Shown here in pieces: positions 44,519 through 54,680 of a DNA stretch of 64,000 nt. Source of the stretch: [Phialemoniopsis] sp. UDSM-2020 (lineage: Eukaryota > Ascomycota > Sordariomycetes > Thyridiales > Thyridiaceae); NCBI GenBank assembly GCA_018873225.1, contig JAEILZ010000002.1, positions 310,001 through 374,000 on the forward strand. Reading direction: 5' to 3'. The stretch's first letter is position 1; each line of letters starts with the position of its first letter. A model generated the notes under the pieces. The model saw only the letters and a list, made by a program, of their open reading frames with translations, had not been told where the DNA came from and did no database searches. The translations under genes were made by a program, and so were the position numbers.

Positions 44519-46008
44519 TCACTGCGGCGCGTAGATAAAAGCAAGCTGGTCCACCTCATCTCCAACCTGCCCCATATATCCAATGATCTGCCACCCGGTC
44601 GGCGCGGTGAAAGTAGCACAGTCGCTCGTCGAAGTTCCCGCGGTCAGCGTGTTGCCCTTGCTAGTCGTAGCCTTGATGTAAAAGTTGCGCGTGCGGCTAC
44701 TGTATTGCCCCTGACAAAGAGTAGCTGACGTCCAGTACTCGCCGGATGCAAGGGTCAATGTCGCTTCGGTGCCTCCGGTACCGCCGTGAGCGAAGACAGT
44801 GCCATCGGTCAGCGTAAGACCAACCGAGTCCAGGCGCTTGGCACCGCGGAACGTCAGCACTTTGGCAGTAGGCTTTGTCTTTGCCGCCAGAGCGTCAAGA
44901 TCCGAGAACCAGTCACCGTGCGGGCCTCCAAAGTAATTTGACTGCTGGAAGTTGCCGCTAAGCGTGTAGGTAAAGTTGACCCCGACCGGGTTGTGGTCGC
45001 TCAGGATGTTGCCATCAGCCTGAAGAAACTTGGTAGACTCGTAGTTGAAGGACGTCGCTTCCAGCTTGAAGACGTTGCTACCGCGATAGAAGATCTTGTC
45101 GACGGTCTCGCAGTAGTTCGTCGTCGACGGGTTGTCACAGAGTATTTCTTGGGTAGGGATGACTCCATTCCGCTCGATCTCGAGCCATGCATCTGTCAAG
45201 CCACACTGGGTTGATAAGAGGTTGATATTGTCGGCAGTACGCGTGTAGCGGGAATTGGTGTCCCCCATTACAATCACGGCATTGCCAACAGACCAGGTGT
45301 CGATGTAATCAGCAACTTGTTGGATGTTGGCCGTGCGAGCAGCCTCATCTGCATCTTCCGTTCTGTCGCAACACCAGTCAGAATCAAGTGACATAGGTCG
45401 GGATCTCGCGACTTACCCGGCGTCTGTGTGGATGTTGTAGAAGTCGACAAAAACACTGTCTGCCACCTTGGCTCGCATAAAGGTAAAGCCCTTGGGTGTT
45501 AAGCAGTCGGCCCCGGACGCATCAGAACACTTGTTCCAGCGGACCCTCGTAAAGTCGACCCAGTCAAAGTTGGACAATGTGTTGAGCCCGTCGCCGACGA
45601 TGACAGTGCCCGATGTCGGAGTGCGATACGGGTGGTTGTCATTGGCATAGATGTACCTTGCCAGGGCGGGTCAGCCGGTGCACCACACAGAAGGCGACAC
45701 CACAAATGAACTTACGCATGGTAGGCAAAGTCCTATTTCAAGGTCTGTCAGTGAGAGGTCCTCCTGATGGCGATGGTAAATTCAACACTTACCTCCTGCA
45801 CGTGGATGACATCGTACCCGTATTTGGCGAACAAGGTTCCAATACTGCCGGCATTCGTCGCCTTGTCGCCGGGCACATCGTTGCTATTGAGAATAGCAGG
45901 AAGGCCAGCGACATTCATAGCGAGGACACTGAAGTCACCTCCATCTGCCACGGCCAGAGACGCCAGTGTCGACAACGCCGCGACTGCGGAAATAATTAAC
46001 GACTTCAT
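44519..46008 (-). CDS. Secreted endonuclease/exonuclease/phosphatase-fold protein with jacalin-like domain
   Basis: Four exons, 46008-45793, 45732-45716 (only 17 bp), 45656-45417 and 45362-44519, give 438 residues. After a signal peptide (MKSLIISAVAALSTLASLAVA) the EEP fold shows its metal and catalytic landmarks in order: MNVAGLP, VQEDFAYH (Glu completed by the micro-exon), NIHTDAGTEDADEAARTANIQQ, GDTNSRY and SDHNPVG. The last ~140 residues (GGPHGDWFSDL ... GTEATLTLASGEYW ... DEVDQLAFIY) resemble a jacalin-like lectin. A secreted nuclease or phosphodiesterase/phosphatase tethered to glycans is suggested; nuclease versus phosphatase cannot be told. The junctions around the 17-bp exon restore the conserved His after DFAY. 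Confidence 0.88.
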
Positions 46009-46685
46009 GATGCCACAGGTAGTCTCCACGACCTAGTGTTGGACGAAGATGCCTCGCAAGGTACGGAACCAGAGAGTCTGGAGCGGTGGACGAGGCCGCA
46101 GGGCAGCTTTTGAACCCCTTCGCCTTGTGAGATCACAAGTCTTTTATTTCCTCGTGAAATGAGCCATGGCCTCGAGTCGCAGCCGGCATTGACGACGCGC
46201 CATGTTCCCTGTCAACCCCACCAATAAGTTGCCCGTTTCGGTACTCATGCCGCGACTAGCACCGGTACAGATCCTTGATCGGCTCTTGTCGCTTGCAATG
46301 AGGTGTGATCCTACCTTCGCTCAGAACTGATCTTCTTGCCACGTGCATCGACTGGGCTGCTGCATGGAACCAACCTGGATAACGGATTTTGTCATGAGCT
46401 AAACACAAGGGGCTGTCTTCTGCAACGCACGATTGACGAGATCTCGATTGTGGGGTCACTGCGCTAAAACTTGGTCGCTTACCAAAGACAGGTGCTGAAT
46501 CAGAGACCGCGTCGGATATTGCGGCAGCGTGCAAGCAACAGTGGTCTCTAGGCCAATGTTGCTATTGATGGAAACAAGAACTATGAGCAGCGAACCTTCA
46601 TATAAAGATTGGAAAGATGTCGTCTATAGTCTTTAGATTGTTCCCGATCTCTAACATCTCCGTTGCTTCACCCTTGATCTACACC
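46009..46685. other. Intergenic, divergent promoter
   Basis: No gene. Promoter region shared by the leftward EEP/lectin gene and the rightward tautomerase gene. A TCTCCG hexamer at 46657-46662 matches a half of the palindrome in the NMO/MMSDH promoter, but it is short. Confidence 0.4.
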
Positions 46686-47170
46686 ATGCCGTTGCTTCGG
46701 ATCGACTTGATAAAAGGCGTACGCTCCCCTGCGGAGGTCCGAAACCTTGCCAATGTAATTCAGCAAGCGATGCTCGATCATTTCCACGCACCTCCTCGAG
46801 ACCGTTATCAGGTAAGATTTCAGCCATACTTCTATGCTTTCCGCCCTCTCCCATTCATTACTTTTCGGGTATAGCCTCTAACGCACGTAGCTTGTAGGTC
46901 ATAACCCAGCATGAGGACTACGAACTCCTATGCGAGGATAGCGGTCTAGGCTTCACGAGAAGCAAACATCTGGTGGTCATACAAATCTTCCAGCAAGGTC
47001 GAAGTGACGAGGACAAGAAGAACGTTTACAAGCAGCTTTACCAAAGCTTGGCAGAACACTGTGGCATTTCTGGCGAGGACTTGATTGTTTCATGCATTGG
47101 CAATACGCCTGTGGACTGGAGCTTTGGCTTTGGGGAAACTCAACTGCTGCGTGAAGGTTCGGCCGAGTGA
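46686..47170 (+). CDS. Tautomerase-superfamily protein, malonate-semialdehyde-decarboxylase-like
   Basis: Two exons, 46686-46811 and 46898-47170, give 132 residues. The chain starts MPLLRIDLI, so removing Met exposes the Pro1 that is the catalytic base/acid of the superfamily. Exon 1 ends in PPRDRYQ, with Asp at mature position 38 near the Asp used by malonate semialdehyde decarboxylase (MSAD); exon 2 holds EDSGLGFTRSKHLVVIQI, a single Arg (76) in the usual Arg region, and DWSFGFG (115-121), the Trp/Phe set of MSAD-type members. MSAD converts malonate semialdehyde to acetaldehyde and CO2; the related cis-3-chloroacrylic acid dehalogenase uses a Glu here not seen. No targeting signal. It converges on the MMSDH gene, 200 bp away. 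Family firm; MSAD activity is inference. Confidence 0.85.
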
Positions 47171-47371
47171 GTCAGTGACATGAGATCTACTTGAAAAATA
47201 GTTCAATTCAAAATTAGAGCAAAAGCATGAATGTACCATATATGGCAAAAGGATGTAGCATGTATGATAGCAATGCGCCAATCTTCACGTTATGTCTTTT
47301 AAGAGAAATCTAAGCAAGAAAGAAACCGACGCCAAATTGACGCTCACCCATTGATCCAACTTATATGAGAT

Positions 47372-48986
47372 CTACAAATGCGACGGCATGGACATTTGCT
47401 TGCCTAAGGCCGCAGCATTCTCCCGCCGCCACAAGCTGGTTACTGTCTTCTGTTGTGTGTAAAAGGCCAGACCGGACTTTCCATAAAAGTTGCTGGCACC
47501 TCCTCCTGCGATGCTCTTCTTGTTTCCCGTGAACGAGAACATGGGTAGGGGAACCGGCAGTGGTACGTTGATGCCCACTTGTCCAGCCTCGACAGTCTTT
47601 TGGAAGTACGAGGCCGCCGAGCCCGATTGGGTGAATAATGCCGCTCCATTTCCGTACTGGTTGTCATTCAGGATCTGGATCGCCTCATCCAGCGTCTTCG
47701 CAGCCACACACACCAGGACCGGTCCAAATATCTCCTCCTTGTAGCATGTCATCTGAGTATCGACGTCTGTGATAACTGTCGGTCCCACCTACACAGATAT
47801 GTCAGTGCTTGGCATCAAGAGTGTATCAAAAAATAGGCCTTACAAAGTTCCCGCTCGGATAGCTGTCCACCTTGAACCCTCTGCCATCCAGAATAATCTT
47901 GGCTCCCTCCGTCTCCGCACTCGTGATTAAGGACTCGATCCGTTTCTTAGCTTCGGGGCTAATGACAGGTCCCAGATCAACCCCCTGTTCGAAACCTGCC
48001 GACACGACCAGTTCTTTGGCTTTGTTGACTATGTCGGGGATCCAATCGGCGGTCTCTCCGACGGTAACGACAACACTCAGTGCCATACATCTCTGGCCTG
48101 CTGCACCAAATGCAGCACCGATCACAGAGTTGATTGCCGCGTTCTTGTCAGCGTCAGGAAGCAGCACCGCATGATTCTTTGCCCCCAAGTTGGCTTGCAC
48201 TCTCTTTCCGTTGGCTGAAGCCCGCGTGTAGATGTACTCGCCCGCTTGGTTGCTGCCGACGAAGCTGATAGCCTTGATGTCTGGAGAGTCGAGGATGAAG
48301 TTGACAGTATCCTTTGCGCCGTGAATGATGTTCAAAACCCCGTTCGGTAGGCCTGCATCCCGGGCCAACTCCGCCAGGATCATAGCTGCCCCGGGATCCC
48401 GCTCCGACGGTTTGAGCACCATGCAGTTACCGGTCACTATTGCAAGGGGGATGCACCACAGGGGGATCATGGCGGGGAAGTTGAAGGGACAGATCGCAGC
48501 GACGACTCCCAAAGGCTCACGGTAGCTTCTCGTCTCCATATCGCGGGATACCTCGAGCACTTCGCCCGTGAGCTGAGTTGTGATGCCGCATGCGGTCTCG
48601 GCAACTTGCAACCCACGGTGAACATCTCCTCTCGCATCCTTGAAAGTTTTGCCCTGCTCCAGGGTAATGGATGCTGCTAAGCGGTCCCAGTTGGCCTTGA
48701 TCAAGTCGACGAACTTGAATAGAATCTGCTGTCGAGCCAGAATGCTCTTGGATCGCCAAGCTGGAAACGCTTTCTTGGCTGACTCCACAGCTGCTTTGAG
48801 CTCCGCATCCGTTGACTGGGGTACACGGGTGACGAGAAAGCCAGTAGCCGGGTCGTGCAGCGGGAACCATTGTGTTGCACTCGAGGGGGTGAGCTCGTTA
48901 TCGATGAAGTTCTTCGTATCCTGGATCTGTGACAGTCGCTCATGGTCCATCTTGATAGCCTTACTGACAGAAGATAGTGAAGACAT
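47372..48986 (-). CDS. Methylmalonate-semialdehyde dehydrogenase-like aldehyde dehydrogenase with PTS1-like end
   Basis: Two exons, 48986-47844 and 47788-47372, give 519 residues. It follows the CoA-acylating MMSDH branch: NFPAMIPLWCIPLAIVTGN, KPSERDPGA, FVGSNQAGEYIY, ANLGAKNHAV and the catalytic Cys in GQRCMAL, ending with SFTGNKKS and the YTQQKTVTS tail usual for this family. These enzymes turn (methyl)malonate semialdehyde plus CoA into propionyl- or acetyl-CoA. The C-terminus is MPSHL; SHL fits the PTS1 peroxisomal consensus. The N-terminus lacks the long Arg-rich presequence expected of mitochondrial MMSDH, supporting a non-mitochondrial paralogue. Divergent from the nitronate monooxygenase gene across 685 bp and convergent with the MSAD-like gene. 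Confidence 0.92.
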
Positions 48987-49671
48987 GATGATGTTGCCGA
49001 GGGAAGTTATGAGTATGAGACTAGAATGGTGATGCTTGTCAACTTAGCCAACCGAAGGAGAATGCAGAGGTTAATCGAGATATCTCATTGCCAGAGTATT
49101 ATAGAGCGCTCCATTAAGTATCATCTATCATCAACAGGTAATTCACAGGTTTCTCTGACAACATTGGTGGACAGCATCACAGTCTCAGTGTCTGCAATGT
49201 TGCAGGTGCGGGTATTGCGGGTCGTTGGACTGCGTTGTCAGGGATAATGCCACCACAGATCTCCGCGGAGAAACACAAGCCTAAACCGGCACCACCCAAA
49301 GAACCCAGCGAGATATATCACTGTATGAGATCATCTCCGCTCAGGTGGTTGGAGGTAGTCGCGGATAGAATCGCGGATGGCTGCGGGTAGAACGGGAACG
49401 CGTGGCAAATTGCGACCTGCCCATGGGGATGTCGGGGATCATGTCATGGATTCTTCCCCGCAGGTGGGGTGACTTGGAATGGGGAAATACCGGGAACTGT
49501 CCCCTTCTTGGTCTTGACCCATGGGGAAGCCTTCGAAAGCCAAGAGCGTTATAACTTTGCAAAGTATCGCCAAACAACCACTCAGTCCCAATGTCCAGGC
49601 AGACAGGTGTTCTTCTGACTTTGTAGACGGTCACATCGCAAACAGGTCTGTACTGCACTGTCTAGTTCGCC
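48987..49671. promoter_or_regulatory. Divergent promoter, MMSDH / nitronate monooxygenase
   Basis: Shared upstream region of two enzymes of the proposed pathway. It holds a perfect 12-bp palindrome TCTCCGCGGAGA at 49260-49271 (CCG and CGG halves abutting), another TCTCCGC at 49333-49339, and a direct repeat TCGCGGAT at 49359-49366 and 49371-49378. These resemble Zn2Cys6 recognition triplets arranged in inverted and direct orientation. No TF gene is adjacent. Confidence 0.5.
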
Positions 49672-50742
49672 ATGGGATCCATCCTCCAGAATCACTACCC
49701 ATGGGTCTCGCTGCCGTTAGTCGCTTCGGCCCCTATGGCCAAAGTGGCCATGCCCAAACTAGCGGTGGCAGTCTCCAAAGCTGGAGGCTTGGGCTTCATA
49801 GCCGCAGGCTACCACAGTGACGCCGTTGAAGACTTCTTTGAAGAAGCAACCGAGCTCCTCGCCAAAGAAAAGATTGCTGTGGATACAACTGAACAAGGAA
49901 TCACCAAGCTTCCTGTCGGTATTGGGTTCATCACTTGGAGTGCTTCACTTGACGATGCCTTGCCCGCCTTCGAACGCTTTTGGCCTTGTGCCGTCTGGCT
50001 ATTCGCGCCTGCAACTGAATTTCAGGATTTACAGCCCTGGGCAACCCGGATACGAGAGGCCACACACGGGTACACCAAGATCTGGGTGCAAGTCGGATCC
50101 GTTGCGGATGCACTTGAAGTGGTCAAACTCATCAAGCCCGACGTGATCGTCGTCCAGGGAATTGACGCTGGAGGACATGCGTTAGCCCGCGGAGCCAGCA
50201 TCATCTCGCTTGTGCCCGAGGTGGTGGATGCCTTAACGGACATATCGCAATCAAAAATCCCCGTTCTGGCCGCCGGCGGTGTCTGCGACGGCCGAGGAGT
50301 CGCTGCTTCCGTGGCCCTCGGTGCACAAGGCTGCGTGATGGGCACTCGATTCCTCGCAAGCCCCGAATCGCTTGTTCCCCTTGGCTATCAACAAGAAATC
50401 GTGCGAGCAACCGACGGCGGGTTAAGCACTATCAGAACCACTATTTACGACAAGGTTCGAGGTATCGATGCTTGGCCCAAGGCTTACGACGGGCGTGGCA
50501 TCATCAACAAGACCTACACGGATATGAGTGGAGGCCTTTCTGACGACAGAAACACTGAGCTTTACAATCAGGCTCTTCTCGAGGGCAACAAGGGCTATGG
50601 ACCAGATGGGAGGGTAGTTACATATGCTGGGACGGGTATTGGCCTGGTCAAGAAGATTCAACCAGCGAGTGAGATCGTCCTTGCCACCAGGCGAGAAGCT
50701 CGTCAGATACTGCAGATGAGCGCAAGGCAAAGTAGACTGTAA
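49672..50742 (+). CDS. Nitronate monooxygenase (2-nitropropane dioxygenase family), PTS1-like end
   Basis: Single exon of 356 residues. FMN-binding TIM-barrel features of nitronate monooxygenases (NMO): the start APMAKVAMPKLAVAVSKAGGLGFIAAG, the conserved GIDAGGHALARG with the presumed catalytic His, VLAAGGVCDGRGVAASVALGAQGCVMGTRFLASPES (phosphate-binding end of the barrel). NMOs oxidise alkyl nitronates, notably propionate-3-nitronate (from 3-nitropropionate), to an aldehyde plus nitrite/nitrate; from that substrate the product is malonate semialdehyde. The C-terminus QSRL ends in SRL, a strong PTS1 peroxisomal signal. It is divergent from the MMSDH gene (ends SHL) and followed by a convergent acetate-type transporter. 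Family assignment is firm; the substrate is inferred. Confidence 0.9.
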   Translation: MGSILQNHYPWVSLPLVASAPMAKVAMPKLAVAVSKAGGLGFIAAGYHSDAVEDFFEEATELLAKEKIAVDTTEQGITKLPVGIGFITWSASLDDALPAFERFWPCAVWLFAPATEFQDLQPWATRIREATHGYTKIWVQVGSVADALEVVKLIKPDVIVVQGIDAGGHALARGASIISLVPEVVDALTDISQSKIPVLAAGGVCDGRGVAASVALGAQGCVMGTRFLASPESLVPLGYQQEIVRATDGGLSTIRTTIYDKVRGIDAWPKAYDGRGIINKTYTDMSGGLSDDRNTELYNQALLEGNKGYGPDGRVVTYAGTGIGLVKKIQPASEIVLATRREARQILQMSARQSRL

Positions 50743-51342
50743 ATGATAGTATCCAAAGATTACTGAGTCACTATCTGGAAGACAAAGATGCTTCCTCCAA
50801 CCGTTTTGAATTATCAGTGCTTTCAAATAGAGTGAATATACTCATCATATACTTCATTACAAAAGTCTCCCCGTTCATGATATCGTCACGGAATGGCAAT
50901 GGGTGGTGAAGATTTGGCGCATGACCTCACGAGAAAACACCTACAGGGGTTACAATATTTAACGGTAACAGGAGAACTCCAGCAGTTTATTGGCCAAGAG
51001 ATAGTCTTATTTCTATTAGGACACCGACATTCCAGCTGAGTTGTTTGTTTTAGTTTGGCAAACGCAGATATTAAGCTCAAGATGACAAATAGACGAACAC
51101 AGTGTGTTCACGAAACAAAAGAAGCTAATTGCATATACCCAACCCAAAAGAACCAATGAAAGTCCGCTCATCTGCATCTCAATTCGTTTACTGTTTTGGG
51201 GTTTTCCATTGCCCCTCTCTTTGAACATAAGTGCGTGACCGGCATGGCCCTGGACAACATTCCTCAAATGGTCCAGATGGTCGGGAGCATATCTCGAGAC
51301 TGCACGAACTGAGGCCGGAGCCAGCTACGGTCATCGATTAGA
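50743..51342. other. Intergenic between convergent genes
   Basis: No gene; AT-rich 3' flanks of two convergent genes. Confidence 0.45.
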
Positions 51343-52478
51343 TCAAACGTTGGTAGAGTCTTTTGCGGCCTGGCGTTGGCTTTTGCCCTTGACCAATCGA
51401 CTAAGGTCGCCGACAGGCAGGGAGTAGGGAAAGTCAACGGCCATGAGCAGTTGCGATACAAGGATGTACCAGACTGGACAGACCAGTATGAAATTGAGTG
51501 CGCCAGCGACCTGAAGGCGACAAAAGATGAGTCGTCAGCAACAACCTCGTGACAACTCGCGAAGAATGCCCATTGCAAATCGAGCACGACACCGAGCAAA
51601 CAAGTCAACTCACAATCTCAAGTTTCCTGGCGTAGATATGTTCGCCCAGAGCGATGTAGAAATACACTGCCGAGTACATCGAGTAAGCTAGCGTGAGGAA
51701 GAAGAGAGCCAGGAAAAAGCACAGATTGGTCCGGAGGGAGCAGATCAAAAAGATGGCAGTAATCAATCCTAAAACCACGTAGTACAGACCTATTCGCCTT
51801 GATGTCAGTCCATGTCTAACGAGGTATCCGTTGCAAACGCATTGGTACAATGCTTACCGACTGTAGCGTGGTATTCGGGTGTTGCAATACCGTCGAGGGT
51901 ATCGCCTGTAGGGGAGTAATGGACACCGACCCCAAAGGCTGGAATAAGCGCGGCACCTTGCGCGAGCCAGAATGCGCCTTGACAGAACAGGGTTACTATG
52001 ATCCAGACAGTGAACCAGTGAATTCGGGTTCAAGTACTTACCATAAACAAGGAACACAGCACAGGAGAAGGTGTTTCCCAAGATCCACTCTCCAACGCCG
52101 CCGATCAGTTGGAGGATACCGCCGAAGAATATGTACACCGCGCTGGGATGAGACCAGATCAGTGTCCATACGTCTCACAAACTGTTAGATTAACAAGGGA
52201 TCATACAGAATAGCTCCACCGTCACCGCCAGCACCCCGCCAGCCCATATGGAGCATGGCATTCGGAGTGGCGGCTGTCAAGAACCCAATGAGGGCTATTG
52301 GAGTTGGATTTCCGAAGGTACGACGGAGGTCTCCCGCGATGGCAGTCTTGGGACTGAGATAAAGCTTCTCGAATGATTCGCGAGACATAGGAAGTAGGAC
52401 ACTCTCTGCTGTTTGAGTCCGATGAATGATGTCTCCCTCATCATTCCCGGTGGCATACTGGTTCTTTGTATCGGCCAT
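51343..52478 (-). CDS. GPR1/FUN34/YaaH-family acetate (or ammonium) transporter
   Basis: Five exons, 52478-52207, 52142-52042, 51977-51858, 51789-51614 and 51510-51343, give 278 residues. A hydrophilic N-terminus of about 70 residues leads to FGNPTPIALIGFLTAATPNAMLHM, the NPxP family signature, then YIFFGGILQLIGGVGEWILGNTFSCAVFLVYGAFWLAQGAALIPAFG and further segments, six in total. Relatives include yeast Ady2/Ato proteins and fungal acetate permeases AcpA; all four introns are GT/AG and the frame is continuous. It would move acetate (or ammonium) across the plasma membrane. Placed right after the NMO, it could handle acetate derived from acetaldehyde/acetyl-CoA; alternatively it is an unrelated neighbour. 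Confidence 0.92.
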
Positions 52479-54140
52479 TATAACGGTTGGGGGGTAAACA
52501 AGAATATTGTTGTGGGAATGAAAGGTTGATTAGATGTGTCTGGATATTGAAGAAGAGGAAGAAGGATTCAAGAAAGACTTGAGAAGGCGGCCGGCTATAC
52601 ATAAGGTTTTTGATCGCAAGTTCGACATGACAGATAGCGCCGCGTCTCAACGTCTGTTTGCGACCCCGCACGATCCTATCTTGCTCCTCGTGTTCCCACT
52701 CTACCCGCTCTCCCCATGGGGTTAACTTCCCAAGCGGTGAGGAGAAGATAAGCTACAGCTGAAATGGTGCTTCTCTCCCTGGATATCTCCCAATATCTCC
52801 CAAGCTTACGTGCTTTTACACTTACGTGTCGCTTTGTCCTACGGTAACGTCCAGTGTTATCTCAACATGCTTCGGAGTCGAGGCCTTGCTTTGATATTTT
52901 TCGCGTTGTCCGTCAATAGTCGTGTTAGAATCAGAAGAATAGAGCATTGGGTTGACAGTCATGAAGCAAATAACATATTCTCAAGTGTTTCATTGCTACT
53001 TGGTTGGCGAATTCAGACAGGTGTGGTGCATGTATAGTTCACTTTGGTTCGAGACTGCAATGAGCCAAATCAAAACTACGACATATCTGACGATCAAAGC
53101 TACACGCCAAGTACGACACGATCAAAGTAATAAATCACCGCGTGACTTGACCTGCAGTATCACAACGAGCCTTTGCTCTCTGAGTATCGCGATTGTCGTG
53201 ATCCACTTCTTATCATTGAGTTTAAATCACTACAGGTATTATAACACCAACATCCATCTTTCCATACGAGTCAGCGTCGAGCACACGGGCATCATGTTAT
53301 CTGAAAACACACTGGCACTTTCGATATGGCGACCGTGTATCGCGGCTTGTGCAGATCCTCCTACTCCACCTTCCCCAACCTTCAAGTTGAGGGCCGCATT
53401 TGCCGACCATAAGACCGCAGCAGCCGCTTCGCGCTCCAGTCAGTTTCCACATTGTTCTGCTCAACATCCCTGCCACTGGGCAATAGCACTACGAAATTCA
53501 CTAGGGTGTTAAATCTCAAGCTCCTTACGTGGCATTGCACCATCTCCACGGCCCGCGGAGAAGCAGTATCTCTCCTTATCACCCCTAGTGTGACCAAAAG
53601 CTTCCTCACGTTTGCTCTCCAAGGCTAGCTTGTACCATGTCTTGAACTCACAGACCACGGTTCAGACGGTGTGTCGGGTCGATAACGCAGGCCGTCCTCA
53701 TTGCAACTCCATATTGTACCCCACAAGGGCGAAGGGGTCCCAAGATTTGTAGGCAATTCGCAGCCGCAAGATCCGTTTCTTGAGACAACCATGACAGCAC
53801 AACAGGTTGACGTCTCTGCAAGAGATCTTGACACGAAGAGCGCGTCTGGGACGGCGAATCTGCAACTTCAAAGTCGCCTATTGATACCAATGTTGCTCCG
53901 CAAACGACCTATGGTCTTACAGGCAAGTACAGTCTTATCCTCGAAGATGTGAACCCCAAGGCATGCGACTTCAGATAGCAGATGGATACATATAAGACTC
54001 GAACAAGTACGGCGGCTCCCCGAGTCTCCCGTTCGTGAGACTGGAATCAGATCATGAAATATTAAAGCCTTTGATCTGCGTAAATGGCCTAGTCGTCTTT
54101 TACTTCCATTGACACCTACTGACGAACGGGGATAATGGGC
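52479..54140. other. Gene-poor region
   Basis: Contains the transporter's promoter at the left. No other gene could be supported; frames of 60-190 codons show no motifs. It continues into a stretch with decayed genes. Confidence 0.4.
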
Positions 54141-54680
54141 TTAGCCACCGATTGGATATGTAGCCTTGATGCTTCGGCAAGCACCGTCCAGATAATCCCC
54201 AGTCATGTTCCTGACAGCTATGTCCTTGTATCCGAACTCTACGAATTGACCGTGGTCTTCCGCGCTCGAATTGAATACAGGCCATACATTCATCTTCGAG
54301 ATCCTATCCCTCTTGAGGAAATGCAAGAAGTAGTCTTGCATCGCTTTCGATGTGTTGATTTCAGCCTGCGGTATGGGCCCCGCCATTTTGCTGTACATGT
54401 ACGTTCCAAATATCATCAGAAGATCGGTCCAGTGGTATGCCCAAAGCCACGGTTCGGGGCTGATGCTGGTCCAATTGCCTTAGTACGAATTCAAATTAGT
54501 TGCACGAGACAAAATGCTGTTGGTTGTGAGAAAGAACCGCCTTCCTCTTGGTATACAACGACTGAACTCAGCCACACAATGTTGGTTGGAGCCTGGCCAG
54601 AATCTCAACACCACTATAACTATGCTAGTTGAGATTGCAAACGCTCTCGGTGATCTTACTGGCGCAGAGGCAATGAACAC
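54141..54680 (-). pseudogene. Broken type-B carboxylesterase (C-terminal part)
   Basis: The minus strand gives, near 54480-54141, NWTSISPEPWLWAYHWTDLLMIFGTYM and on through TSKAMQDYFLHFLKRD ... WPVFNSS ... EFGYKDIAVRNMTGDYLDGAC. This is the C-terminal region of type-B carboxylesterases/lipases, including the catalytic-His segment (AYHWTDL). Immediately upstream a stop (TAA at 54482-54480) precedes the stretch, and the preceding CASKITESVCNLN, which fits the upstream part of the family (54667 downward), lies in another frame and also runs into a stop. No N-terminal Ser-active-site domain is found further upstream. Hence a truncated, frame-broken remnant. An intron could explain one break but not the missing two thirds. 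Confidence 0.7.
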
